From Aegilops tauschii subsp. strangulata (Eukaryota > Streptophyta > Magnoliopsida > Poales > Poaceae), in assembly GCF_002575655.3 (NCBI RefSeq), contig NC_053035.3, positions 381,277,792 to 381,341,791 on the forward strand: 64,000 nt of DNA. The letters are read 5' to 3'. The notes beneath the pieces were generated by a model that ran no database searches, was not told the DNA's origin, and worked only from the letters and a program-made list of their open reading frames with translations. A program made the position numbers and the translations under genes. Shown piece by piece: positions 1 through 13,405 of the stretch; position 1 is the first letter of the stretch, and the number at the start of each line of letters is the position of its first letter.

Positions 1-1848
1 ATGCCCTCGCTCAGTTCGGCTTTGGTTAGAGATTCAGAGACCTTGTTGCCCTTTCTTTGGCGTCAACTTCATCCCGTGTGCTGCTGAACGGCACCCTTGG
101 TCCTCCCTTCTACCATAGATGTGGGTTGCGACAAGGCGACCCTTTATCCCCTTTTCTGTTCCTACTGGCCATTGAACCACTACAAGCGATCCTCTCCAAA
201 GCCTCTGACGCCAATATTCTTAGCCCGATCGCTCATCGATCGCCTAAACTTCGCATTAGCTTGTACGCTGATGATGCAGCTCTCTTCATCAACCCAGTTA
301 AAGAGGAGGTGGCATCGCTTCTTTCCATCCTGGCCATCTTTGGGCAGATTTCTGGACTGCACACCAACTTCGGTAAATCTTCTGCCTTCCCCATCAACTT
401 GGAACCCGATGAAGCAGTTGATCTGTTGACTGATTTTGAAGGGGACACCTGCTGTTTCCGTGCAAATATCTGGGCCTCCCTCTTGGGCTCCGTAATCTGA
501 GGCGTGCCGACTTCCAGATTCTCATTGATAAGATTATTGCTCGGCTAGCAAAATGGAAAGGAAAGCTTCTCAACAAGGCTCGCAGGCTCACTCTCATCAA
601 CTCTGTGCTCACCTCTTTGACCACTTATATGTTCACTATCTTCCCACCTCCAAAGTGGCTCGTCAAGAGAATCGACAAGATCAGAAGAAGTTTCCTGTGG
701 ACCGGTGATGATGATGCTCCTGGTGGAAAATGTGCTTTCAACTGGAGACAAGTATGCTCCCCTAAGAATCGTGGCGGTTTGGGCATTAAGAATCTGGATT
801 TCTTCAGCAGGGCACTTCGGATTAGATGGCTATGGTTTGCCTGGGAGCGATCCTCCAGACCTTGGATTGGATCTAACACACCATGCAGCCCCACCGACCA
901 CCAGCTGTTCAACGCTTCCACCACCATTACACTCGGCAACGGTACAACAGCATCCTTCTGGTCCAACCGGTGGCTAAATGGCTCTGCTCCAAAAGACATC
1001 GCACCCAACCTTTTCCCGCTGGCTGCAAGAAAAAGCGCAACGGTTGCTGCGGCTTTGACGGATGGTCGGTGGATGAAAGGGCTCCAGCGCCTGAACTCAC
1101 CTGACGCCCTCCATGAATTTATCAACCTATGGGGCCTTATTTAGCAGATCACTCTCACAAACAATGAGGATTCAATCAACTGGAACTGGACGTCTAATGG
1201 TGCATACAGTGCCGAAACAGCCTACAATGCTCAGTTCATTGGTGCCATCACCCGGCCGGCGCTTGCGAAGATTTGGTCATTGAGAATGGAGACCAAGGTC
1301 AAATTCTTTGTCTGGCTAATGTCGCTGGACAGGCTCTCTACTATTGATAGGCTTCGCGCCAGAGGCGGCACGCAAGCGGCGACCTGTGTGCTTTGCGACC
1401 AGCTGCCTGAGACGGCACTGCACCTCTCTTCCCAGTGCTCGTACAGCAGGGAGGTGTGGCATCTCCTTGGCAGAGCCTCCCCAGGGCTGCAACTCCAACC
1501 GATGCCTCCCTTCCAGGCAACTGAAGATTGGTGGCTTCATTTCTCTTCCATAAGCAAGCAAGCTGCTGTAGCCGCCGCCTACCATGCATGGCACATTTGG
1601 AACGAACGCAACAGAAGAATTTTTCGACAGACATCTAGCACGGCCGCCTCTGTCTCTCGCCTGACGTACTATGACCTCTCCCTGTTGTTCCCCCATAGTC
1701 AGGAAACGTAGACAGTATGGATGTATAGCCAGAGCCTAAGGCTACTGGATCCTCTCTTTTCCTACCCCTGCTCCTCTTGTAACACCCTGTTTCTCTCCTA
1801 ATCTTAATGAAAAGGCAGAACACCTGCCAGTTAGCCTAAAAAAAAAAA
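1..1848 (+). mobile_element. LINE (non-LTR retrotransposon), 3' part with poly-A tail
   Basis: The window opens inside the reverse-transcriptase region of a plant L1-type LINE and runs through its C-terminal zinc-binding region, a short 3' UTR and an 11-A tract at 1838-1848. The poly-A end and the lack of LTRs separate it from the Copia and Gypsy elements further on. The 5' part lies outside the window, so its full length and target duplication cannot be judged. The coding frame is broken in at least three places, so the copy is inactive. Confidence 0.85.
3..1711 (+). pseudogene. LINE ORF2 pseudogene (reverse transcriptase C-terminal half and zf-RVT region)
   Basis: The reading frame shows GLRQGDPLSPFLF followed by the catalytic YADDAALF box of a non-LTR reverse transcriptase. 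Then come a thumb-like stretch (WKGKLLNKARRLTLINSVL) and the plant zf-RVT pattern (VKFFVWL, then CVLC, LH and C near 1300-1470). These domains normally copy the LINE RNA at a nicked target. Breaks visible: TAG at 27-29 in frame with the RT, a frameshift near 450-465 that moves the frame before the thumb region, and TAG at 1142-1144 just before the zinc-binding part. The piece ending at 1711 is in the same frame as the piece ending at 1144, so only a stop separates them. Confidence 0.85.
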
Positions 1849-3610
1849 TGTATCAATGACATACAGAATAAGCTTTCTTCAACTGTAATATGCACGCTGT
1901 CATGCAGCCCACACCTCCCACATACAGAATGTTCCTTCAGTTCAACGCGGCTCGTCATAGCATGTTACTTCAAGACCCATCATATATATTTTTCAGCACA
2001 TACCTCCTAATCTTATGCCTGTCCTCGTCATCACTAAAACGACTTATCTCCCTTGTCTCCTCTTCCTAATGATATATGCTGTCGCCACAACAAGAACTGC
2101 ATTAAAAGGTTCTGCCAACATAGTCCTTATCCTCTTCCTCATTCCATATTCCTCAACTGCATACAACCATAAAAAATAAATCATTTTTGTAATATATTCA
2201 GATGGGGAGCCTCATCCCACCCCCCACCCCCACCCCCGGTGCGGTTTACACCTTCAAGAAAAACATAAAAATAACAATGCAAGTAAATACTGCATAAAGT
2301 ATGAAAGAAATTTCTGTGAATCAATGTTTAAATTTTGAACTAGCCGCAAACATCACCGCGTACTCAGGCTCCTACAGCGGCAGCATCAAACTATTGCCAT
2401 GTAATATTTGTTTGAGTAGAAACTCTGAATATTATAGATCTGATGCTTTTACAAGTTCAGTTAAAAGAAATGCATGTACAAGTGTGCAGACTGAACTTAG
2501 TTTTGACTGCCTGGATAACAAACGATTGAGGGGATTTCACACCAAATACATGACTGCCTAGAAAACAAGATGACACGGATATATGTATATGTTAGAAAAA
2601 AAATAGTGACAATTAATTTGTGTATTTAGGCTTGTACTGCGTGCCATTTCTTTATTTTAAGAAAATGATGCACATATATAGGTTTGGATGGATTTTTCCA
2701 GTGGGGTGCTTTGAATGGCTATTAGTTTTCCCACGCATGGTACCTGATTCAACTTACTATCTTTCATGGAGCCATTACTCTTGTAGTCCTGCTCAGAATG
2801 ACGACTACAGTGAACCAGTGACGAGTAGCAGCAACCCATCAGACACCTCAGAGCTCAGAGAATGACATACCCAATGCTGGCAAGACATCAGGAAAAATGT
2901 TTGACGGGTTGGCCAGGCTTGAGGATTATCATCACATACTAGCTTAACCATTGATCAGAATATTCAAATTACACTCCAGTTTCCAATCGGGAAAAAGGAA
3001 GTTATGATCTACAGTACTTTTATTTGTTCAGGAGACGAAAATGGGCTCAGATTGGATGGCAAAAGCATATTCAGAGTAAATATTCTGATCAGGTCATTTT
3101 GAACAGGTGTTATAGATAGAAAATATCATGGTTCAGGACAGCAGCAACACATCCTGCAAGGCCGTCTGTAAGAAATACAACGAGAAATGTATTAGCCGTA
3201 TTATATTATCAACAAACAGGCAGGAATAATACCGACACACTATTTCAATTGACAATCGAAAATACCAGTAATGCAATTGGTTTGTCTGTGAGATTCAGAA
3301 GCACACAAAGGTGGCATGCAATTAGTTTGGGGCTTTCAGTTGACACTCGAAGCTACCAGTAATCCAACTTCCGTTCAAAGTTGGGGCAAGATCACACTGA
3401 CAAACAAATACACAGCACAGAATTCAGATCCGATAGCCAACTTTTCATTGCTGATGGTAACAAGATGGTTACATCAGACACAGAACAGGAACATAACACA
3501 GCCACGATGGCACGAACAGAGGAATCCTACTACCACAACGCCAGATTTCCACCACGCAACACAGATTCAGAAGCTAACACCTCTACACCTCCAACCAAGC
3601 TCGAAGCGCT
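1849..3610. other. Intergenic stretch, no gene recognised
   Basis: No ORF here resembles a known family; the longest are about 80-115 codons with no motif. A C-rich low-complexity patch lies at about 2217-2238. The right end lies downstream of the minus-strand histone gene and should contain its 3' UTR and polyadenylation region, but no single signal stands out. Confidence 0.5.
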
Positions 3611-4363
<753 letters not shown>

Positions 4364-4472
4364 TTAGCGTGCCAGGGATCGAGACATGCGTTCTTCTCCT
4401 TAGCAATTTTAAGCTTGTCACTGCAGGGCCTTGATGTGTTTCCTTCTTTTAAAAATGAACCTTTTTTTAATA

Positions 4473-4595
4473 CTCCCTTCATCCCAAAATTCTTGTCTTA
4501 AATTTGTCTAGATATGGATATATCTAATACTAAAACATGACTTAATACATCCGTATTTAGACAAATTTAAGACAAGAAATTTGGGACGGATGGAC
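4473..4595. mobile_element. Stowaway MITE (Tc1/Mariner type), 123 bp
   Basis: The element opens with CTCCCTTCATCCCAAAATTC and closes with an inverted copy ending in GGGACGGATGGAC. TA duplications flank it at 4471-4472 and 4596-4597. Internal TTAAATTTGTCTA and TAGACAAATTTAA extend the palindrome, so the transcript could fold into one long hairpin. It has no coding capacity and lies upstream of the histone gene. Confidence 0.9.
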
Positions 4596-4597
4596 TA

Positions 4598-4899
4598 GTT
4601 CGGATTGCTTATCACACATGTCACATGGTAAAAAAATGAACCTTTTTAACCAAGAAGATGCCATTTCTTCTATTCCCCAAACAATGCGGCTAGTGTTTTC
4701 ATTGTAGCAGCAGCAAGAACTTCAGGGTTGAGTTGCCCTGGAGGATTGACGATGCCGTGTGCCATCACCTGAGGGGAGGTGACATGTACCGCTTCAAGCG
4801 ATACCAACACTTGTGTCGCTCGGATAGGCAACCGCGCAACTGTGCATAGGCCAACGGGCCAGTAGCGAGCATTGCTCAAGTCTGTCGCGACAGATATAT
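4598..4899. other. Short unassigned stretch with a 69-codon minus-strand ORF
   Basis: A minus-strand ORF at 4670-4879 has no recognised motif. It could be a scrap of a captured exon or chance. Nothing else is seen. Confidence 0.3.
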
Positions 4900-5465
4900 T
4901 TTTTTTTAACCGTGTTCTGAGAAAAAAATCACAACATCAAATCAAATTAACGAATATGAAAAAAATGCGAGTTTTAAAAGCTCATGAAATTGAATACATT
5001 CTTGAATTCAAAAAATGTTCATTAAATACAAAAATGTTTAGGGATTTGAAAATTGTTCATGGAATACAAAAAATGTTCACGACTTCGAAAAATGTTTATG
5101 AATTCGATAAATGTTCACGAGCTTCAAAATGTTTGCGGATTTGAATAATGCTCATGAATACAAAAACAACAAAAAATTTAAAAAATGTGAATTTGAATAA
5201 TACTCATCGATTCAAAAAATGTTTGAAATTAAAAATCATGAAATTTTAAAATGTTTTGTGAATTCAAAAATAATAATTTTTTTTTTAAAAACGTTTTGCG
5301 GATTTGATGAAAGTTCACATATTCAAAAAATGGATAAAAATTTAAAAATGTTCGTGAAATTAAAAGTATATTCACGGACTTCAAAAATATGTGAATTTGA
5401 AAGAAAAAAAGAGATAAAAACAAACAAGGCAAACAAAATGATAGAAGAACAACATAAAAAATAAA
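4900..5465. repeat. AT-rich degenerate short-unit repeat
   Basis: Phrases such as AAAAAATGTTCA, GAATTCAAAAAATG and TTTGAATAATGCTCATGAA recur many times at irregular spacing of about 20-30 bases. It is strongly A+T-rich and the ORFs across it are low-complexity. Such blocks are common inside grass DNA transposons, but no element ends could be placed here. Confidence 0.55.
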
Positions 5466-6082
5466 GCGGCCTGGAAGCTTCCCAAAACTGAGTGGGAAGC
5501 TCTTAGAAACTTAGCAAAACCACACGAGGGAAACGCTTTCTAACCCTTGATCGGTCGGCCCACGCCCGAGATCGCGTGGGCGATTGCAGCGTTAGGTGTC
5601 ACACTGGCACGAGCGGAGCTACGATAATGCGATGCATACCCAATATTTTTTGCAATTTTTCCCCTAATAATTTTTACAAATAAAGCCGGCCTCCGCGGGC
5701 ATCGCACGTCAATCAGCGCCAGGGGACCAACTAACCACGTGGTACGCGCCGGTCCCACAGGTCTACACCAGGCAGGCCACGCGTTCCACTGCAACCATGC
5801 CACGCAGGCCCGACGTGGGATCCGATCTTGATCCGGCCAGTTCGCCCAGATCTTCTGTGGCATTTCCGTCGTCTCCATCAGTTTCTCCAGCCACAGACGA
5901 TCCGGCGGGCACGAGTGGGACTGTTCTCTCATGATCGGTTGTAGCTTCTGCACAACACGATGCAGCAGCTCTTGGATCTTCTGTGCACGTGCCTACACCG
6001 CCCCCCTCCAAGCCGGAATTATTCAATAAGTAAACTATAAAACTAAATATGGTTTAGTTGTTTCAGCTATTCCACAGGACAA
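5466..6082. other. Unassigned G+C-richer stretch
   Basis: Overlapping minus-strand ORFs at 5540-5953 and 5763-6026 share no recognised motif. The right edge abuts the Copia remnant. No regulatory or repeat feature could be supported. Confidence 0.3.
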
Positions 6083-6921
6083 CCACGCTCTATTCATGAG
6101 GCCCTTGCTGATCCGAAGCGGAAGAAGGCTATGGATGAAGAGTTTCATGCTCTTCAGAAAAAAGACATGTGGCATCTAGTTCCTTCACACCCAGGTAAAA
6201 ATGTGATTGATTGCAAGTGGGTGTTTAGAATCAAACGAAGGTAAGATGGTACAATAGATCATTATAAAGCTAGACTTCTTGCAAAGGGGTGCAAGCATAG
6301 GTATAAACTAGATTATGAGTATACTTTTAGTCATGTTGTTAAAACTGCTGCTATTCGTCTTGTTCTATCTATTATTGTCTCCAGAGGATGGAGTCTCAGA
6401 TGGCCAAATCTGCAGGATGCATTTCTTCATGGTGTTCTAGAAGAGTACGCGTATATGCAGCAACCCCTGGGTATGAGGATAATAACAAACCATTTCACAC
6501 ATGCATGCTTGATAAGTCTCTCTATGAACAAAAGCAAGCTCCAAGAGCATGGTACTCTCGTTTGAGCTAAAAGTTGCAAACACTTGGTTTTATTCCCTCA
6601 AAATCTGATGCATCATTGTTCATTTACAATAAGTCAAACTCCATTATCTTTGTGTTGTTTTACGTTGATGATATTATTTTCACAAGTTCATCAAATGAGG
6701 TAGTGACAATTCTTTTGAAAGAATTTAACCCATAGTTTTCTCTCAACGATCTAGGAGACTTGCACTTCTTTCTTGTATTGACATAAAGAGAAACAAAGGT
6801 GGTCTTCTTCTTTCTCAAGGAAAATATGCAATAGATCTTTTGAGCAAGGCTGGATTGCAGGGTTGTAAACCATCACCAACACCACTATTCAGTTCAGAAA
6901 AATTGTCTCTTATGGAGTGTC
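6083..6921 (+). pseudogene. Copia reverse transcriptase pseudogene
   Basis: Recognisable Copia RT blocks in order: [40 protein letters not shown], the [17 protein letters not shown] region and PRAWYSRLS. The catalytic FYVDDIIF follows at about 6660-6675. The frame carries TAA at 6242-6244 and further stops and shifts. It ends where the Angela element inserts after GTGTC at 6917-6921. Confidence 0.85.
6917..6921. repeat. Target site duplication GTGTC, left copy
   Basis: GTGTC directly precedes the element at 6922 and is repeated at 13406-13410 directly after it. A 5-bp duplication is normal for Copia integration and fixes both ends of the nested element. Confidence 0.85.
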
Positions 6922-8666
6922 TATTGGGGAACGTAGTAATTTCAAACAAATTCGTACGCACACACAGGATCATGGTGATGCATAGCAACGAGAGGGGAGA
7001 GTGTGTCCACGTACCCTCGTAGACCGAAAGCGGAAGCGTTATGACAACGCGGTTGATGTAGTCGTACGTCTTCACGATCCGACCGATCCAAGTACCGAAC
7101 GCACGGCACCTCCGAGTTATGCACACGTTCAGCTCGATGACGTCCCACGAACTCCGATCCAGCAGAGCTTTGCGGGAGAGTTCCGTCAGCACGACGGCGT
7201 GATGATGGTGATGATGATGCTACCGACGCAGGGCTTCGCCTAAGCACCGTTACGATATGACCGAGGTGGATTATGGTGGAGGGGGGCACCGCACACGGCT
7301 AAAAGATCAATGATCAATTGTTGTGTCTAGAGGTGCCCCCCTGCCCCCGTATATAAAGGAGCAAGGGGGGAGGCCGGCCGGCCCTTGGGGCGCGCCAAGG
7401 AGGGGGAGTCCTCCTCCTAGTAGGAGTAGGAGTCCCCTTTCCTAGTCCAACTAGGAAGAGGGAAGGGGGAAGGAAAGAGAGGGAGAGGGAGAGGGAAAGA
7501 GGGGCCGCGCCCCCCTCCCCTAGTCCAATTCGGACTCCTCATGGGAGGGGGCGTGCCACCTCCTGGGTTGCTGCCCTCTCTCCCCTCAGGCCCACTAAGG
7601 CCTAATACTTCCCCGGGGGGTTCCGGTAACCCCTCCGGCACTCCGGTTTTCTCCGAAATCACCCGGAACACTTTCGGTGTCCGAATATAGTCATCCAATA
7701 TATCGATCTTTACGTATCGACCATTCGAGACTCCTCGTCATGTCCGTGATTATATCGGGGACTCCGAACTACCTTTGGTACATCAAAACACAAAAACTCA
7801 TAATACCGATCGTCACCGAACTTTAAGCGTGCGGACCCTACGGGTTCGAGAACTATGTAGACATGACCGAGACACGTTTCCGGTCAATAACCAATAGCGG
7901 AACCTGGATGCTCATATTGGCTCCTACATATTCTACGAAGATCTTTATCGGTCAAACCGCATAACAACATACGTTGTTCCCTTTGTCATCGATATGTTAC
8001 TTGCCCGAGATTCGATCGTCGGTATCTCAATACCTAGTTCAATCTCGTTACCGGCAAGTCTCTTTACTCGTTCCATAATGCATCATCCCGCAACTCACTC
8101 ATTAGTCACATTGCTTGCAAGGCTTATAGTGATGTGCATTACCGAGAGGGCCCAGAGATACCTCTCCGATATACGCAGTGACAAATCCTAATCTTGATTC
8201 ATGCCAACCCAACAAACACCTTCGGAAACACTTGTAGAGCATCTTTATAATCACCCATTTACGTTGTGACGTTTGATTGCACACAAAGTGTTCCTCCGGA
8301 TATTCGGGAGTTGCACAATCTCATAGTCCGAGGAACATGTATAAGTCATGAAGAAAGCAGTAGCAATAAAACTGTAACGATCACAATGCTAAGCTAATGA
8401 ATGGGTCTTGTCCATCACATCATTCTCCTAATGATGTGATCATGTTCATCAAATGACAACACATGTCTATGGCTAGGAAACATAACCATCTTTGATGAAC
8501 AAGCTAGTCAAGTAGAGGCATACTAGGGACACATTGTTTTGTCTATGTATTCACACATGTATCAAGTTTCCGGTTAATACAATTCTAGCATGAATAATAA
8601 ACATTTATCATGAAATAAGGAAATAAATACTAACTTTATTATTGCCTCTAGGGCATATTTTCTCCA
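6922..8666 (-). repeat. 3' LTR of Angela-type element A
   Basis: About 1,745 bp, collinear with 11663-13405 with only scattered base changes and small indels, for example four extra bases near 7022. The minus strand carries TTTATATACG as a TATA region at about 7350-7360. The region next to it is rich in G runs. Confidence 0.9.
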
Positions 8667-8860
8667 GTCTCCCGCTTGCACTAGAGTCAATAATCTAGTT
8701 CACATCGCCATGTGATTTAACATCAATAGTTCACATCTTTATGTGGTTAACACCCATAGTTTCACATCGACATGTGACCAACACCCAAAGGGTTTACTAG
8801 AGTCAGTAATCTAGTTCACATCGCTATGTGATTAACACCCAAAGAGTACTAAGGTGTGAT
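8667..8860 (-). repeat. Short tandem repeats beside the 3' LTR (element A)
   Basis: A unit close to TAGTTCACATCGCCATGTGA recurs about four times at spacings of about 35-65 bases. Equivalent arrays lie at 15520-15690 and 40660-40830 beside the LTRs of the related elements. It is non-coding sequence between RNase H and the polypurine tract. Confidence 0.75.
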
Positions 8861-8999
8861 CATGTTTTGCTTGTGAGATAATTTTAGGCAACGGGTCTGT
8901 TACATTGAGATCCGTAAGTATTTTGCAAATTTCTATGTCTACAATGCTCTGCATGGAGCTACTCTAGCTAATAGCTCCCACTTTCAATATGTATCTAGA

Positions 9000-9263
9000 T
9001 CAAGACTTAGAGTCATCCAGATCGGTATCAAAGTTTGCATCGACGTAACTCTTTACAACGAACTCTTTATCACCCCCATCTGCATGGATTTTCTTCATGC
9101 GCTTTACACCAATATGACCTAAACGGCAGTGCCACAAATAAGTTGCACTATCATTATTAACTTTGCATCTTTTGGCTTCAATATTATGAATATGTGTATC
9201 ACTACAATCGAGATTCAATAAACCATTCACCTTGGGTGTATGACCATTGAAGGTTTTATTCAT
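9000..9263 (-). pseudogene. Angela A: GAG-pre-integrase joined to RNase H by deletion
   Basis: The frame starts MNKTFNGHTPKVNGLLNLD and passes through the zinc-binding YLWHCRLGHIGVKRMKK of the GAG-pre-integrase domain. It then jumps at about 9075-9080 into KSYVDANFDTDLDDSKS, which is RNase H. The integrase core and all of the reverse transcriptase between them are missing. In element B the two flanks of the lost segment are at about 41040 and 54117. Confidence 0.85.
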
Positions 9264-9380
9264 GTAAACAGAACAACAAATATTCTTTGACTTTAAATGA
9301 ATAACAATATTGCAATAAACATGATCAAATCTTATTCATGCTTAACGCAAGCACCAAATAACATTTATTTAGGTTCAACA

Positions 9381-9720
9381 CTAATCCTGAAAGTATAGGG
9401 AGTGTGCGATGATGATCATATCAATCTTGGAACTACTTACAACACACATCGTCACTTCACCCTTAACTAGTTTCTGTTCATTCTGCAACTTCCGTTTCGA
9501 GTTACTACTTTTAGCAATTGAACCAATATCAAATACCGAGGGGTTGCTATAAACACTAGTAAAGTACACATCAATAACATGTATATCAAATATACCTTTG
9601 TTCACTTTGCCATCCTTCTTATCCGCCAATTACTTGGGGTAGTTTCCGCTTCCAGTGACCAGTCCCTTTGCAGTAGAAGCACTTAGTCTCAGGCTTAGGT
9701 CCAGACTTGGGCTTCTTCAC
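9381..9720 (-). pseudogene. Angela A: gag zinc knuckle and protease-side remnant
   Basis: On the minus strand a CCHC-type knuckle (CFYCKGTGHW) lies at about 9660-9690. It is followed by ADKKDGKVNKGIFDIHVIDV, the conserved linker of Angela-type polyproteins before the protease. The frame ends at 9381. The copy is broken by stops and by loss of the knuckle's second half (a leucine in place of cysteine). Confidence 0.75.
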
Positions 9721-11648
9721 TTGAGTAGCAACTTACTTGCCGTTCTTCTTGAAGTTCCCTTTCTTCCCTTTACCCTTTTTCTTGAAACTAGTGGTCTTGT
9801 CAACCATCAACACTTGATGTTTTTCTTGATTTCTACCTTCGCCGATTTTAGCATCGCGAAGAGCTTGGGAATTGTTTTCGTCATCCCTTGCATATTATAG
9901 TTCATCAGTAAGTTCTAGTAACTTGGTGATAGTGACTAGAGAACTTTGTCAATTACTATCTTATCTGGAAGATTAACTCCCACTTGATTCAAGCAATTGT
10001 AGTACCCAGACAATCTGAGCACATGCTCACTGGTTGAGCTATTCTCCTCCATCTTGTAGGCAAAGTACTGTCAGAGGTCTCATACCTCTCGACACGGGCA
10101 TGAGTATGAAATACCAATTTCAACTCTTGGAACATTATGCTCTGTGGCGTTTCAAAAACGTCTTTGAAGCCCCGATTCTAAGCCGTAAAGCATGGTGCAC
10201 TAAACTATCAAGTAGTCATCATACCGAGCTTTTGTCAAACGTTCATAACGTCTGCATCTGCTCCTGCAATAGTTCTGTCACCTAGCGGTGCATTAAGGAC
10301 ATAATACTTCTGTGCAGCAATGAGGTTAATCCTCATATCACGGACCAAGTCCGCATCATTGCTACTAACATCTTTCGACTTAGTTTTCTCTAGGAACATA
10401 TCAAAATAAAACAGGGGAGCTAAACGCGAGCTATTGATCTACAACATAGATATGCTAATACTACCAGGACTAAGTTCATGATAAATTTAAGTTCAATTAA
10501 TCATATTACTTAAGAACTCCCACTTAGATAGACGTCCCTCTAATCATCTAAGTGATCACGTGATCCAAATCAACTAAACCATGTCCGATCATCACGTGAG
10601 ATGGAGTAGTTTTCAATGGTGAACATCACTATGTTGATCATATCTACTATATGATTCACGCTCGACCTTTCGGTCTCAGTGTTTCGAGGCCATATCTGCA
10701 TATGCTAGGCTCGTCAAGTTTAACCCAAGTATTCTGCATGTGCAAAACTGGCTTGCACCCATTGTAGATGGACGTAGAGCTTATCACACCCGATCATCAC
10801 GTGGTGTCTCGGCATGACAAACTTTGGCAACGGTGCATACTCAGGGAGAACACTTTTATCTTGAAATTTAGTGAGAGATCATCTTATAATGCTACCGTCA
10901 ATCAAAGCAAAAAAAGATGCATAAAGGATAAACATCACATGCAATCAATATAAGTGGTATGATATGGCCATCATCATCTTGTGCTTGTGATCTCCATCTT
11001 CGAAGCACCGTCATGATCACCATCATCACCGGCGCGACACCTTGATCTTCATCGTAGCATCGTTGTCGTCTCGCCAACTATTGCTTCTACGACTATCGCT
11101 ACCGCTTAGTGATAAAGTAAAGCAATTACAGGGCGATTGCATTGCATACAATAAAGCGACAACCATATGGCTCCTGCCAGTTGCCGATAACTCGGTTACA
11201 AAACATGATCATCTCATACAATAAATATAGCATCATGCCTTAACCATATCACATCACAACATGCCCTGCAAAAACAAGTTAGACGTCCTCTACTTTGTTG
11301 TTGCATGTTTTACGTGGCTGCTATGGGCTTAGCAAGAACCGTTCTTACCTACGCATCAAAACCACAACAATATTTCGTCAAGTTAGTGCTGTTTTAACCT
11401 TCATAAGGACCGAGCGTAGTCACACTCGGTTCAACTAAAGTTGGAGAAACTGACACCCGCCAGCCACCTGTGTGCAAAGCACGTCGGTAGAACCAGTCTC
11501 GCGTAAGCGTACGTGTAATGTCGGTCTAGGCCGCTTCATCCAACAATACCGCCGAACCAAAGTATGACATGCTGGTAAGCAGTATGACTTGTATCGCCCA
11601 CAACTCACATGTGTTCTACTCGTGCATATAACATCTATGCATAAACCT
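9721..11648 (-). pseudogene. Angela A: decayed gag and 5' leader
   Basis: The stretch 9900-10440 matches 54950-55490 of element B closely and is the gag-coding part, but no long minus-strand frame survives. From about 10440 to 11648 the sequence is the long non-coding leader between the primer-binding site and gag. Identified by collinearity with element B and by position. Confidence 0.6.
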
Positions 11649-11661
11649 GGCTCTGATGCCA
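11649..11661 (-). other. Primer-binding site (initiator tRNA-Met type), element A
   Basis: The minus strand reads TGGCATCAGAGCC one base after the end of the 5' LTR. This matches the usual TGGTATCAGAGCC of plant Copia elements with one change, and it sets the orientation of the element. Confidence 0.88.
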
Positions 11662-11662
11662 C

Positions 11663-13405
11663 TGTTGGGGAACGTAGTAATTTCAAAAAAATTCCTACGC
11701 ACACACAGGATCATGGTGATGCATAGCAACGAGAGGGGAGAGTGTGTCCACGTACCCTCGTAGAAAGCGGAAGCGTTATGACAACGCGGTTGATGTAGTC
11801 GTACGTCTTCACGATCCGACCGATCCAAGTACCGAACGCACGGCACCTCCGAGTTCTGCACACGTTCAGCTCGATGACGTCCCACGAACTCCGATCCAGC
11901 AGAGCTTTGCGGGAGAGTTCCGTCAGCACGACGGCGTGATGACGGTGATGATGATGCTACCGATGCAGGGCTTCGCCTAAGCACCACTACGATATGACCA
12001 AGGTGGATTATGGTGGAGGGGGGCACCGCACACGGCTAAAAGATCAATGATCAATTGTTGTGTCTAGAGGTGCCCCCTGCCCCCGCATATAAAGGAGCAA
12101 GGGGGGAGGCCGGCCGGCCCTTGGGGCGCGCCAAGGAGTGGGGAGTCCTCCTCCTAGTAGGAGTAGGACTCCCCTTTCCTAGTCCAACTAGGAAGAGGGA
12201 AGGGGGAAGGAAAGAGAGGGAGAGGGAGAGGGGAAGAGGGGCCGCGCCCCCCTCCCCTAGTCCAATTCGGACTCCTCATGGGAGGGGGCGCGCCACCTCC
12301 TGGGCTGCTGCCCTCTCTCTCCCCTCAGGCCCACTAAGGCCCAATAGTTCCCCGGGGGGTTCCGGTAACCCCTCCGGCACTCCGGTTTTCTCCGAAATCA
12401 CCCGGAACACTTCTGGTGTCCGAATATAGTCATCCAATATATCAATATTTACGTCTCGACCATTTCGAGACTCCTCATCATGTCCGTGATCATATCCGGG
12501 ACTCCGAACTACCTTCGGTACATCAAAACACAAAAACTCATAATACCGATCGTCACCGAACTTTAAGCGTGCGGACCCTACAGGTTCGAGAACTATGTAG
12601 ACATGACCGAGACACGTTTCCGGTCAATAACCAATAGCGGAACCTGGATGATCATATTGGCTCCTACATATTCTACGAAGATCTTTATCGGTCAAACTGC
12701 ATAACAACATACGTTGTTCCCTTTGTCATCGGTATGTTACTTGCCCGAGATTCGATCGTCGGTATCTCTATACCTAGTTCAATCTCGTTACCGGCAAGTC
12801 TCTTTACTCGTTCCGTAATGCATCATCCCACAACTAACTCATTAGTCACATTGCTTGCAAGGCTTATAGTGATGTGCATTACCGAGAGGGCCCAGAGATA
12901 CCTCTCCGATATACGGAGTGACAAATCCTAGTCTTGATTCATGCCAACCCAACAAACACCTTCGGAAACACCTGTAGAGCATCTTTATAATCACCCATTT
13001 ACGTTGTGACGTTTGATTGCACACAAAGTTTTCCTCCGGATATTCGGGAGTTGCACAATCTCATAGTCCGAGGAACATGTATAAGTCATGAAGAAGGCAG
13101 TAGCAATAAAACTGTAACGATCACAATGCTAAGCTAATGAATGGGTCTTGTCCATCACATCATTCTCCTAATGATGTGATCCCGTTCATCAAATGACAAC
13201 ACATGTCTATGGCTAGGAAACATAACCATCTTTGATGAACAAGCTAGTTAAGTAGAGGCATACTAGGGACACATTGTTTGTCTATGTATTCACACATGTA
13301 TCAAGTTTCCGGTTAATACAATTCTAGCATGAATAATAAACATTTATCATGAAATAAGGAAATAAATAATAACTTTATTATTGCCTCTAGGGCATATTTC
13401 CTTCA
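11663..13405 (-). repeat. 5' LTR of Angela-type element A
   Basis: About 1,743 bp. It runs from TGTTGGGGAACG (LTR end on the minus strand) to GGCATATTTCCTTCA (LTR start on the minus strand). It keeps the intact terminal TG..CA that the other LTR has lost. GTGTC follows at 13406-13410. Confidence 0.9.

Larger units (their letters stand above)
6922..13405 (-). mobile_element. Angela-type (BARE1/WIS/Angela) Copia retrotransposon A, internally deleted
   Basis: Two LTRs of about 1.74 kb (6922-8666 and 11663-13405) flank a 3.0-kb interior. Seen on the minus strand the LTR begins TGAAGGAAATATGCCC and ends CCCCAACA. It is followed by a primer-binding site, so the 5' LTR is at the high-coordinate end. 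GTGTC duplications flank it. The interior keeps the leader, decayed gag, zinc knuckle, protease, the GAG-pre-integrase region and a little RNase H; about 2 kb of integrase and RT is gone. The 3' LTR end reads TA instead of TG at 6922. The LTRs look closely alike, which suggests recent insertion. Confidence 0.92.
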
